A stretch of DNA of 6,668 nucleotides from contig JAEXLC010000236.1 of the NCBI GenBank assembly GCA_023445495.1, positions 1 through 6,668 of the forward strand, read 5' to 3'. The position numbers were made by a program, and so were the translations under genes. Shown piece by piece: positions 1-5,435 of the stretch. The notes below the pieces were generated by a model, which was not told the DNA's origin, searched no databases, and worked only from the letters and a program-made list of their open reading frames with translations. Origin of the DNA: Pseudomonadota bacterium (GTDB lineage: Bacteria; Pseudomonadota; Alphaproteobacteria; Sphingomonadales; Sphingomonadaceae). Numbering within the stretch: the stretch's first letter is position 1; each line of letters starts with the position of its first letter.

Positions 1-1679
1 CCCCGGCGCCGCGCCCGGCGCCGAGCGCTGCACCGGCGGCGACCGCTCCCGCTGCGACCGTGCCTTCCGCCGCGCCGATCCCGAGCGTGCCGACGCTCGG
101 CGATGACAATGCCGGGCTCTCGAACAGTGCTGCCGCAGAAGAGCTTCCGGCCGCTCCGGTCGATCTGTCGCGCTACGAGCTGCCCGACTACGCCAAGCAT
201 TCGCTGAACCGTACCGGCGTGCTCGCCGCCGGCAACACGCCGTTCCCGGCCAGGGCGTTCGGCGCCACCGACGGGCGCACGCTCGCGGTGCTGATGCAGC
301 GGCTGAGCGCCCCGGTCGCGTCGCGCTGGGCATCGATCGCGCTGCGCCGCGCGCTGATGTCGCCGCTCAACACGCCGAAGCACATCAACGGCGCCGATTT
401 CGCCGCCGAGCGTGCCTGGCTGCTGCTGCGCATGGGCGAGGCCAATGCCGCCCGCGCGGTGATCAACGACGTCGACACCGACAATTACACCACCCGCATG
501 CTGCAGGTGGCGATGCAGGTCTCGCTCGCCACCGCCGATCCGGGCGGGCTGTGCGGCATCGCCGAGCGCGGCAACCAATATATCCACCAGCGCGGCTGGG
601 CGCTGGCCAAGGCGATGTGCGCGGGCCTTGCCGGCAAGCCGAACGAAGCGGGCCAGCTGCTCGACCAGGGACGTGGCGGCACGCCCGCCAGCGATATCGA
701 CAATTTGCTCGCCGAGAAGGTGCTGGGCACCGGCGCGCAGGGGCGCCGCGCGGTCACGCTCGAATGGAGCGGGATCACCCGGCTCAACGCCTGGCGCTGG
801 GGCCTTGCCACCGCGACCGGCGAGGAAGTGCCGCTTTCGCTCTACAACACGGCGGGCCCGCAGGTCCGCTACTGGCAGGCGCTGGCGCCGCAGCTGAGCC
901 CGCGTTCCCGCGCCGCCGCTGCCGAGCTGGCCGCCACCGCCGGGGTGTTCTCCAATGCCGGACTGGTCGATCTCTACAGCGAGATCGCCGAGGGCGACGA
1001 CGCGAACAGCACCGAGGGCGGCGTCGCGCGCGACCTGCGCACCGCCTATACCGACGGCAATGTCGCCGAGCGGATCAAGGCGATCCGCACGCTTTGGGCG
1101 GAGGCGACCACCCCGCGCACCCAATATGCCCGGCTGATCCTCACCGCTCGCGCCGCTTCCTGGGTCCCCGCCGATGCCAAGGTGGAAGAGCCCGAGAAGC
1201 TGATCGCTTCGATGCTTTCCGCCGGCTACGAGACCAAGGCGATGGAGTGGCGCTCGGTGGTGCCGCGCGGCAGCATCGCCTGGGGCCTGCTCGCGCTCGG
1301 CGATCCCGGCGCGCAGGGGCCCGTCGCTTACGGCGATTTCGACGCGTTCAAGGATGCCGCGGGCCAGCGCCGCGCGCAGCTGGCCTTTGCCGGGCTTGCC
1401 GGGCTCGGCCGGTTCGAGACCAGCGACGCGCAGCGCGGCGCCCAGGCGCTCAACGTGGCGATCGGCGCGCAGAACGACTGGACCCGTGCGATCGACGCGG
1501 CCGGCAAGCGTGGCGATTCGGGCATGGTCGCGCTGCTCGCCGCCGTCGGCATGCAGTCGCGCGTCTGGGACAATGTGACGCCCGAGGCGCTGTTCCATAT
1601 CGTCGCGGCGATGCGCGCGGCGGGGATGACCAGCTATGCGCGGATGATCGCCGTGGAGGCGGTCACCCGCACGGCGTGA
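1..1679 (+). CDS. Unrecognised, probably exported, alpha-helical protein (5'-partial)
   Basis: The reading frame is open from base 3 to a TGA at 1677-1679. A GTG at 60 lies inside this frame, but the codons before it encode the same Pro/Ala-rich stretch, so the true start is most likely upstream of the window and at least 559 residues are visible. The first 50 or so visible residues are a low-complexity Pro/Ala/Ser segment, typical of a linker behind a signal peptide or membrane anchor. The rest is rich in Ala and Leu and reads as many short amphipathic helices (for example AERAWLLLRMGEANAARAVI around 119-138 of the GTG-numbered protein, give or take a few residues), which suggests a TPR-like or other alpha-solenoid fold. 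I see no catalytic motif and no membrane segment. The stop overlaps the xerD start (GTGA), so the two are probably translated together. I do not recognise the family. A periplasmic location is inferred only from the Pro/Ala linker. Confidence 0.85.
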   Translation, partial: PAPRPAPSAAPAATAPAATVPSAAPIPSVPTLGDDNAGLSNSAAAEELPAAPVDLSRYELPDYAKHSLNRTGVLAAGNTPFPARAFGATDGRTLAVLMQRLSAPVASRWASIALRRALMSPLNTPKHINGADFAAERAWLLLRMGEANAARAVINDVDTDNYTTRMLQVAMQVSLATADPGGLCGIAERGNQYIHQRGWALAKAMCAGLAGKPNEAGQLLDQGRGGTPASDIDNLLAEKVLGTGAQGRRAVTLEWSGITRLNAWRWGLATATGEEVPLSLYNTAGPQVRYWQALAPQLSPRSRAAAAELAATAGVFSNAGLVDLYSEIAEGDDANSTEGGVARDLRTAYTDGNVAERIKAIRTLWAEATTPRTQYARLILTARAASWVPADAKVEEPEKLIASMLSAGYETKAMEWRSVVPRGSIAWGLLALGDPGAQGPVAYGDFDAFKDAAGQRRAQLAFAGLAGLGRFETSDAQRGAQALNVAIGAQNDWTRAIDAAGKRGDSGMVALLAAVGMQSRVWDNVTPEALFHIVAAMRAAGMTSYARMIAVEAVTRTA

Positions 1680-2584
1680 ACCTCGCCGAAGACCGGGCGC
1701 TGATCGAGCGCTTCCTCGAGATGATGCGGGCGGAGGCGGGCGCCGCCGCCAACACCATCGCCGCCTACCAGACCGACCTGCGCCTCGCCTCCGAGTTTCT
1801 TGGCGGCGGGCTGGGCGGGGCGGGGCGGCCGGAGCTGGAGAAGCTTGGCACCGAGTGGCAGGCGCTGTCCCGCGCGACCGTGGCGCGCAAGTCGGCGGCG
1901 CTGCGGCGCTTCTATGCCTTCCTTGCCGATGACGGCCTGCGCGCCGACGATCCCTCCGCCGCGCTGCCACGCCCCGGCACGGCGCGCGCGCTGCCCAAGG
2001 TGCTGAGCATCGAGGACGTCGACAAGATGTTCGCGGCGATCGCCGATCGCATCGCCCGGGTGCCGCCCGATCCCAACGACCTGCGGCTCCAGGCGCTGAT
2101 CGAGCTGCTCTACGGATCGGGCCTGCGCGCCACCGAGCTGGTCTCGCTGCCGCGTAATGCGGTGTCGCCCGATCGGCCCTATCTGATCCTCAAGGGCAAG
2201 GGCGGGCGCGAGCGGCTGGTGCCGATCTCCGACCGTGCCCGCGCGGCAGTGGCGGCGTGGCGGGCGCATGTCGCTTCGGACCGGCCGTTCCTGTTTCCCT
2301 CGGGCAAGGGGCATATCTCGCGGGTGCGGCTCTACCAGCTTGTCCGCGCGCTGGCGGGGGCGGCGGGGATCCCGCCCGACCGGGTCAGCCCGCACGTGCT
2401 GCGGCATGCCTTTGCTACCCACCTGCTCGAGGGCGGCGCCGACCTGCGCGCGCTTCAGGCGATGCTCGGCCATGCCGATATCGCGACGACCGAGATCTAT
2501 ACCCATGTCGACAGCCGCCGGCTGGTCGAGCTGGTCAACCAGCGGCATCCGCTGGGGGAAGCGCTGGGCAAGGCCAAAGCATGA
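1676..2584 (+). CDS. xerD: Tyrosine recombinase XerD
   Basis: This 302-residue protein is a site-specific tyrosine recombinase; XerD from other bacteria is about 300 residues. With XerC, such enzymes resolve chromosome dimers at dif, activated by FtsK. Residues 1-95 form the SAM-like core-binding domain (start AEDRALIERFLEMM). The catalytic domain follows, with all active-site residues present: R151 in GSGLRATELV, K175 in LKGKGGRER, H240 and R243 in SPHVLRHAFATHLL, H266 in LGHADIATT, and the nucleophile Y275 in TEIYTHVD. The start is a GTG at 1676 sharing four bases with the upstream stop; no Shine-Dalgarno lies close to it, which fits translational coupling. The frame stays open far upstream to base 551, but that part is an artefact of high GC and has no Xer similarity. 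XerD rather than XerC is chosen from overall resemblance and from accA next door, so that distinction is less certain than the family. Confidence 0.93.
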   Translation: MNLAEDRALIERFLEMMRAEAGAAANTIAAYQTDLRLASEFLGGGLGGAGRPELEKLGTEWQALSRATVARKSAALRRFYAFLADDGLRADDPSAALPRPGTARALPKVLSIEDVDKMFAAIADRIARVPPDPNDLRLQALIELLYGSGLRATELVSLPRNAVSPDRPYLILKGKGGRERLVPISDRARAAVAAWRAHVASDRPFLFPSGKGHISRVRLYQLVRALAGAAGIPPDRVSPHVLRHAFATHLLEGGADLRALQAMLGHADIATTEIYTHVDSRRLVELVNQRHPLGEALGKAKA

Positions 2585-2614
2585 CCCTGCGCACCTTCGG
2601 AACACAGCTGCGCG

Positions 2615-2643
2615 TTGACGTAGGCTCACGCCAGGGTTAGCCC
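2615..2643 (+). promoter_or_regulatory. Possible accA promoter (weak)
   Basis: TTGACG at 2615-2620 matches five of six bases of the -35 consensus. Sixteen to seventeen bases on lies TTAGCC/TAGCCC (2637-2643), a poor -10 box. If it is used, transcription would start about at 2649-2651, practically on the accA ATG, giving a leaderless mRNA; no Shine-Dalgarno sequence stands before accA. The poor -10 keeps confidence low, and accA may simply be read through from xerD. Confidence 0.25.
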
Positions 2644-2650
2644 CCGCTCG

Positions 2651-3598
2651 ATGACCACTTTCCTCGACTTCGAGAAGCCGATCGCCGAGCTTCAGACCCG
2701 CATCGACGAGCTGCGCCAGACCGCCCAGGGCGGCGCCGTCGATATCGACGCGGAGATCGGCCCGCTTCAGGCCAAGGCCGAAAAGCTCCTCAAGGACACC
2801 TATGCCAAGCTGACGCCCTGGCAGAAGACGCAGGTCGCGCGCCATCCGGAGCGGCCGCACTTCAAGCATTATGTCGCCGGGCTGATCGAAGAGTTCATGC
2901 CGCTGGGCGGCGACCGCGCCTTTGCCGACGACAATGCGATCCAGGGCGGCCTGGGCCGGTTCCGCGGGCGCCGCGTGATGGTGATCGGCCATGAGAAGGG
3001 CGACGACACCGCCAGCCGGCTCAAGCATAATTTCGGCATGGGCAAGCCGGAGGGCTATCGCAAGGCGATCCGCCTGATGGCGCTGGCCAACAAGTTCAAC
3101 CTGCCGGTGCTCACGCTGGTCGACACCTCGGGCGCGTTCCCGGGCGTGCAGGCCGAGGAGCGCGGCCAGGCCGAGGCGATCGCGCGCTCGACCGAGGCCT
3201 GCCTCAACCTGGGCGTGCCGCTGGTTGCGTCGATCCTCGGCGAGGGCGGCTCGGGCGGCGCGATCGCGCTGGCGGCGGGCAATACCGTGCTGATGATGGA
3301 GCACGCGGTCTATTCGGTGATTTCGCCCGAAGGCTGCGCCTCGATCCTGTGGCGCACCGCCGACAAGGCGGCCGATGCGGCGGAGGCGATGAAGGTCACC
3401 GCCCAGCATCTCAAGGAACTGAAGGTGATCGACCGGATCGTCAGCGAGCCGATGGGGGGCGCGCACCGCGACGCCGGGGCCGCGATCCATGCATTGGGCG
3501 ATGCGATCGAGGAGTCGCTGGCCAAGCTCGACGGCATGTCGCCCGAGAGCCTGCGCCAGGCCCGCCGCGCCAAGTTCCTGGCGATGGGGCGGATCTAG
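2651..3598 (+). CDS. accA: Acetyl-CoA carboxylase carboxyltransferase, alpha subunit
   Basis: AccA pairs with AccD to transfer the carboxyl group from carboxybiotin (on AccB) to acetyl-CoA, giving malonyl-CoA, the committed step of fatty acid synthesis in the cytoplasm. The 315-residue length is normal for the family. The N-terminus FLDFEKPIAELQTRIDELR is the typical alpha-helical start. TPWQKTQVARHPERPH (55-70) and GGDRAFADDNAIQGGLGRF (86-104) are family signatures. The crotonase-fold core follows: GHEKGDDT (113-120), the LVDTSGAFPG segment (156-165), the glycine-rich GEGGSGGAIA (197-206) that forms the oxyanion hole region, and YSVISPEGCASILWR (221-235). All of these look intact. The ATG at 2651 gives the expected N-terminus although no clear ribosome binding site precedes it. 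It follows xerD on the same strand after 66 bp and ends before a strong hairpin. Confidence 0.97.
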   Translation: MTTFLDFEKPIAELQTRIDELRQTAQGGAVDIDAEIGPLQAKAEKLLKDTYAKLTPWQKTQVARHPERPHFKHYVAGLIEEFMPLGGDRAFADDNAIQGGLGRFRGRRVMVIGHEKGDDTASRLKHNFGMGKPEGYRKAIRLMALANKFNLPVLTLVDTSGAFPGVQAEERGQAEAIARSTEACLNLGVPLVASILGEGGSGGAIALAAGNTVLMMEHAVYSVISPEGCASILWRTADKAADAAEAMKVTAQHLKELKVIDRIVSEPMGGAHRDAGAAIHALGDAIEESLAKLDGMSPESLRQARRAKFLAMGRI

Positions 3599-3610
3599 GA
3601 GGGCGCTACC

Positions 3611-3636
3611 GCGCGCCGGTCAGCGAACCGGCGCGC
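3611..3636. terminator. GC-rich hairpin between convergent accA and the pilin-like gene
   Basis: The arms gcgcgccggt (3611-3620) and accggcgcgc (3627-3636) pair perfectly over 10 bp around a 6-base loop. The hairpin lies 12 bp after the accA stop, and its left arm touches the last base of the stop codon of the opposite gene. Neither side has a T run, so it is not a classic intrinsic terminator. A role as a bidirectional transcription block or mRNA 3'-end stabiliser is inferred from position. Confidence 0.55.
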
Positions 3637-3772
3637 TGTGCTCCGAGGCGGCCAGGCTCGCGCCGAGCATGCCCAGGCCCTGGACGACCGCAAGAATGGC
3701 GCAGATCGCGAGGAATGCGACCAGCGCCAGCTCCATCGGCCGTACGGCCTTGTGGGGGATAATCTGCTTCAT
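3620..3772 (-). CDS. Small membrane protein, probably a diverged Flp-type pilin
   Basis: This is a 50-residue protein with one hydrophobic segment at about 14-38 (ELALVAFLAICAILAVVQGL). Against the Flp pilin at 4091-4258 it aligns without gaps from K8 to G34: the key Glu (E14, the +5 residue of type IV pilins) falls on the pilin Glu, and both proteins carry QGLG exactly 17 residues later. The neighbouring residue is Leu (E14-L15) instead of the usual Tyr, and the residue at -1 of the expected prepilin cleavage point is Ala9, so processing may differ. The ATG at 3772 was chosen because AGGAGAGG stands directly before it; a longer frame from a TTG at 3826 has no such support. It is the last gene of the pilin row, 67 bp after the previous stop. 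It may instead be an unrelated one-pass membrane peptide; the pilin assignment is my reading of the alignment. Confidence 0.7.
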   Translation of the reverse strand: MKQIIPHKAVRPMELALVAFLAICAILAVVQGLGMLGASLAASEHSAPVR

Positions 3773-3773
3773 C

Positions 3774-3790
3774 CTCTCCTTATAGGAGAG
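3774..3790 (-). promoter_or_regulatory. Palindrome masking the ribosome binding site of the pilin-like gene
   Basis: The 17 bases ctctccttataggagag form two perfect 7-base arms (3774-3780 and 3784-3790) around a 3-base loop. In the - strand mRNA the second arm is AGGAGAG, the Shine-Dalgarno sequence, and the ATG follows after one base. The mRNA could therefore fold so that the ribosome binding site is fully paired with CUCUCCU just upstream. The same palindrome could instead be a DNA operator. The structure is seen directly; the regulatory role is inferred. Confidence 0.5.
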
Positions 3791-3839
3791 TCGGCATGTA
3801 CCCCGGGTGAAGCGGGCGGTTCGCAAGGGTTCAGGAAAA

Positions 3840-4010
3840 CTACGAGGCCTTCATGTTCGAGGAGACGTTGGTGAACGTCTTCTTGAGTGAATTGCCGAGT
3901 CCCTGCATCGCGGCGATGGCGGCGACCGCGATCAGCGCGGCGATCAGGCCATATTCGATCGCGGTGGCGGCGCGCGTCTCGCGCAGGAAAGTCATCAAGC
4001 TGTTAATCAT
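3840..4010 (-). CDS. flp: Flp family type IVb prepilin (third in the row)
   Basis: This is a 56-residue prepilin, the subunit of Flp (Tad) pili, which are thin adhesive fibres assembled across the envelope. The leader (MINSLMTFLRETRA, with positive charges) is followed by AATAIEYGLIAALIAVAAIAA, the hydrophobic assembly helix with the diagnostic Glu19-Tyr20 pair, then a short tail ending SSNMKAS. The residue at -1 of the inferred cleavage point is Ala14, not the usual Gly. From the mature start on, 41 of 42 residues equal those of the pilin at 4091-4258, while the leaders differ. GAGGGG stands four to five bases before the ATG. A strong terminator lies 20 bp upstream of the ATG, so the gene depends on read-through or on a promoter inside the upstream gene. 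It uses more of the less common codons (GGA, TCA, AAT, TAT) than its sister gene. Confidence 0.93.
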   Translation of the reverse strand: MINSLMTFLRETRAATAIEYGLIAALIAVAAIAAMQGLGNSLKKTFTNVSSNMKAS

Positions 4011-4029
4011 AAACCCCTCTAAAGCAATG

Positions 4030-4062
4030 AAAAGGGCGGCGGAACTGTAAGTCCCGCCGCCC
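4030..4062 (-). terminator. Intrinsic terminator between the second and third pilin genes
   Basis: On the - strand the sequence reads GGGCGGCGG, an 11-base loop, CCGCCGCCC, then TTTT. The arms are 4054-4062 and 4034-4042, perfect over 9 bp, and the T run is at 4030-4033. It starts 28 bp after the stop of the pilin gene at 4091-4258 and ends just before the ribosome binding site of the next pilin gene. It should end most transcripts after the second pilin gene and let only some continue. Confidence 0.75.
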
Positions 4063-4090
4063 GATTTCGTTCCGTTTGTCGGATCGAGGC

Positions 4091-4258
4091 TTACGAAGCC
4101 TTCATGTTCGACGAAACGTTGGTGAAGGTCGACTTCAGCGAGTTGCCCAGGCCCTGCATGGCGGCAATCGCGGCGACGGCGATCAGAGCGGCGATCAGGC
4201 CGTACTCGATGGCGGTCGCGCCCTTGGAATTCTTAAAGAAGTTGCGGATCTTCATCAT
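4091..4258 (-). CDS. flp: Flp family type IVb prepilin, likely major subunit
   Basis: This is a 55-residue prepilin. The leader MMKIRNFFKNSKG ends in Gly13, the canonical -1 residue for the Tad prepilin peptidase. The mature part begins ATAIEYGLIAALIAVAAIAA with Glu18-Tyr19 and ends in a short polar tail. Of the pilin-type genes here it is the only one with the textbook G|ATAIEYG cleavage site. GGAGA lies six bases before the ATG. The gene has the longest upstream region in the cluster (144 bp, 4259-4402), in which I see a small 5-bp hairpin (4303-4316) but no convincing sigma-70 or sigma-54 boxes. Its codons (CTG, AAC, TAC, GAG, GGC) are those expected for strong expression, and it is followed by a terminator. 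Together this suggests the major pilin. Export and assembly would need Tad genes that are not in this window. Confidence 0.95.
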   Translation of the reverse strand: MMKIRNFFKNSKGATAIEYGLIAALIAVAAIAAMQGLGNSLKSTFTNVSSNMKAS

Positions 4259-4346
4259 AACCGGTCTCCAGAGTTCAAAATAGCTTCATTCACCCGGCCT
4301 CCCCGGAAGACTCCGGTTCGGCACGATCAAGCTACAATCCGGAAGT

Positions 4347-4371
4347 AAAGAAACGCCTAAGGCCGAGCGTT
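4347..4371 (-). terminator. Weak possible terminator after the first pilin gene
   Basis: On the - strand AACGC (4371-4367) and GCGTT (4356-4352) can pair around a 10-base loop and are followed by TCTTT. The stem is only 5 bp, so this is weak. It lies about 30 bp after the stop of the pilin gene at 4403-4600. Confidence 0.3.
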
Positions 4372-4402
4372 ACGAGGCCGTAACCACTTTAATCGGAACC
4401 GC

Positions 4403-4600
4403 TCAGGACTGGGTGGCGGCCTGGACCTTGTTGGTGACGTTGCCCCACATGTTCTTGGTCTGGTTGGCCACGCTCGTCAGGCTGGCCATCATCGCGAGGA
4501 CGATGAGCGCGAGGATGAAGCCATATTCGACGGCGGTTGCCGCGCGGCGGTCATGCATCACCTGGTGGATCGCGCGTACAAGGGCTCGCATCGGGGGCAC
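4403..4600 (-). CDS. flp: Flp family type IVb prepilin, diverged paralogue (first in the row)
   Basis: This is a 65-residue prepilin with a longer leader (about 20 residues, ending DRRA) and the signature AATAVEYGFILALIVLAMMA, with Glu25-Tyr26 as the +5/+6 pair. The tail TSVANQTKNMWGNVTNKVQAATQS differs fully from the other two pilins, so it is an old paralogue, perhaps a minor or alternative subunit. The residue at -1 is Ala20. The start is taken as GTG at 4600 because TGGAG lies five bases before it; the in-frame ATG at 4591 is too far from that site. It is divergent from mutT with only 52 bp between, so both promoters must overlap or reach into coding sequence. I see no clear promoter boxes there. 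Confidence 0.92.
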   Translation of the reverse strand: MPPMRALVRAIHQVMHDRRAATAVEYGFILALIVLAMMASLTSVANQTKNMWGNVTNKVQAATQS

Positions 4601-4652
4601 TTCTTCTCCAAAGGTGCGGCAAATCTAGCCAAAGAGGCTTAACGAAAAGCTG

Positions 4653-5060
4653 ATGGATGCTTCTGATATGTTGCTCGTCGTGGCGGCGGCACTGATCGAC
4701 GATTCCGGCCGCGTGCTGCTCCAGCAGCGCCCGCCGGGCAAGCCGATGGCGGGGCTGTGGGAGTTCCCCGGCGGCAAGATCGAGCCCGGCGAAAGCCCCG
4801 AATCGGCGCTCGCCCGCGAGCTGCACGAGGAACTGGGACTAACCCTTAGCGGGAAAGACCTGAGCCCGATCGCCTTTGCCAGCGAGCCGCTGGCCGGGCG
4901 GCACCTGCTGTTGCTGCTCTACGTCGCGCGGACCTGGCAAGGCGAGCCGGTGGCCCATCACGCCACCGAGCTGCGCTGGGTGACCCCAGCCGAGATGCGC
5001 GGAATGCCGATGCCGCCGGCGGATGTGCCGCTGGTGGAGGCGTTGGTGGGGATGGGGTGA
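4653..5060 (+). CDS. mutT: MutT-type Nudix hydrolase (8-oxo-dGTP diphosphatase-like)
   Basis: This 135-residue protein has the usual length for MutT. Such enzymes hydrolyse oxidised nucleoside triphosphates, chiefly 8-oxo-dGTP, to the monophosphate and pyrophosphate, which keeps them out of DNA. The full Nudix box is present at 41-63: G41 then E47, R55, E56, E59, E60, G62, matching G-x5-E-x7-R-E-U-x-E-E-x-G-U. The stretches QQRPPGKPMAGLWEFPGG (24-41) and ELRWVTPAEM (106-115) are typical of the MutT subgroup. The ATG at 4653 gives a normal N-terminus; the purine-rich AAAGAGG at 4631-4637 is rather far from it (15 bases), so the ribosome binding site is weak. The stop is the last core-like sequence before the lower-GC right part. 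MutT is the best call, but Nudix substrates cannot be fixed from sequence alone. Confidence 0.92.
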   Translation: MDASDMLLVVAAALIDDSGRVLLQQRPPGKPMAGLWEFPGGKIEPGESPESALARELHEELGLTLSGKDLSPIAFASEPLAGRHLLLLLYVARTWQGEPVAHHATELRWVTPAEMRGMPMPPADVPLVEALVGMG

Positions 5061-5088
5061 TCAGTTGCGACATGGTTCGGGCCGAATT

Positions 5089-5343
5089 CTATGTCTCTTC
5101 GTCCTCGATGCCGATCGTGTAGGGCAGGGTTGCCACGAAATCGCGAAGCTCGCCCTTATATTCCGGCGCGATATGGCGGAAGGCATCACTCAATATTTTA
5201 CGGGATTCGGTGTCGAGGTTTTGTAGATCGTATCCAAGTCGCTCCAAGATTTGGATGACATCGTCCTCGTCTATAGATTCTCCGGAAAAATCCAGCGCGA
5301 TGTTGATATTGGCCAAGGCTCGCGCGATCTGATGTATCATCAT
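5089..5343 (-). CDS. Small acidic protein, putative orphan immunity protein
   Basis: This 84-residue protein (tandem ATG codons at 5343 and 5340) is strongly acidic: 18 Asp/Glu against 7 Lys/Arg, with an acidic patch GESIDEDDV at 21-29 and the end IEDEET. It has no signal peptide or membrane segment and should be cytosolic. GAGGA lies about ten bases before the first ATG. I do not recognise the family. A small, acidic, mostly helical protein with a tail like LRDFVATLPYTIGI, encoded just downstream of a toxin/immunity pair on the same strand and in the same low-GC segment, fits the pattern of extra immunity genes in polymorphic toxin loci. That function is inferred from context only. It converges with mutT; 28 bp separate the two stops, with no terminator visible between them. 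Confidence 0.7.
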   Translation of the reverse strand: MMIHQIARALANINIALDFSGESIDEDDVIQILERLGYDLQNLDTESRKILSDAFRHIAPEYKGELRDFVATLPYTIGIEDEET

Positions 5344-5435
5344 GACTTGGATTCCTCATCTCGATGGGGATCGGTGTTTCGAAATGATTGCGTTGGTTGC
5401 TTTGTGCCGGTCAAAGACAGGCACGTAGCGACATG

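Noticed and set aside
551..1675. Upstream extension of the xerD frame
   Set aside because: The 375 codons are Arg/Ala/Gly-rich frame-shifted translation of the upstream gene. The Xer domain begins exactly after the GTG at 1676.
1634..3490. Long open frame on the - strand (618 codons) opposite xerD and accA
   Set aside because: It is the antisense shadow of two well-recognised genes. High GC suppresses stop codons, and the product is an Arg/Gly/Ala-rich composition without any domain.
3773..3826. Longer start (TTG at 3826) for the 50-residue pilin-like gene
   Set aside because: The extra 18 residues have no ribosome binding site, whereas AGGAGAGG stands directly before the ATG at 3772.
4076..4348. 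+ strand frame of 90 codons opposite the major pilin, and other + strand frames across 3638-4628
   Set aside because: They lie antisense to clear Flp pilins and have no domain or ribosome binding site.
4601..4652. Sigma-54-like promoter TGGC...TTGC for the first pilin gene
   Set aside because: The GG and GC elements on the - strand are two bases too close together for a sigma-54 site. A sigma-70-like TAGATT there lacks a fitting -35 box.
5385..5415. Promoter for the small acidic gene (TTGACC on the - strand at 5414-5409)
   Set aside because: The -35 box is fair, but at 17-19 bases spacing the sequence reads gcaatcat, a poor -10 box.
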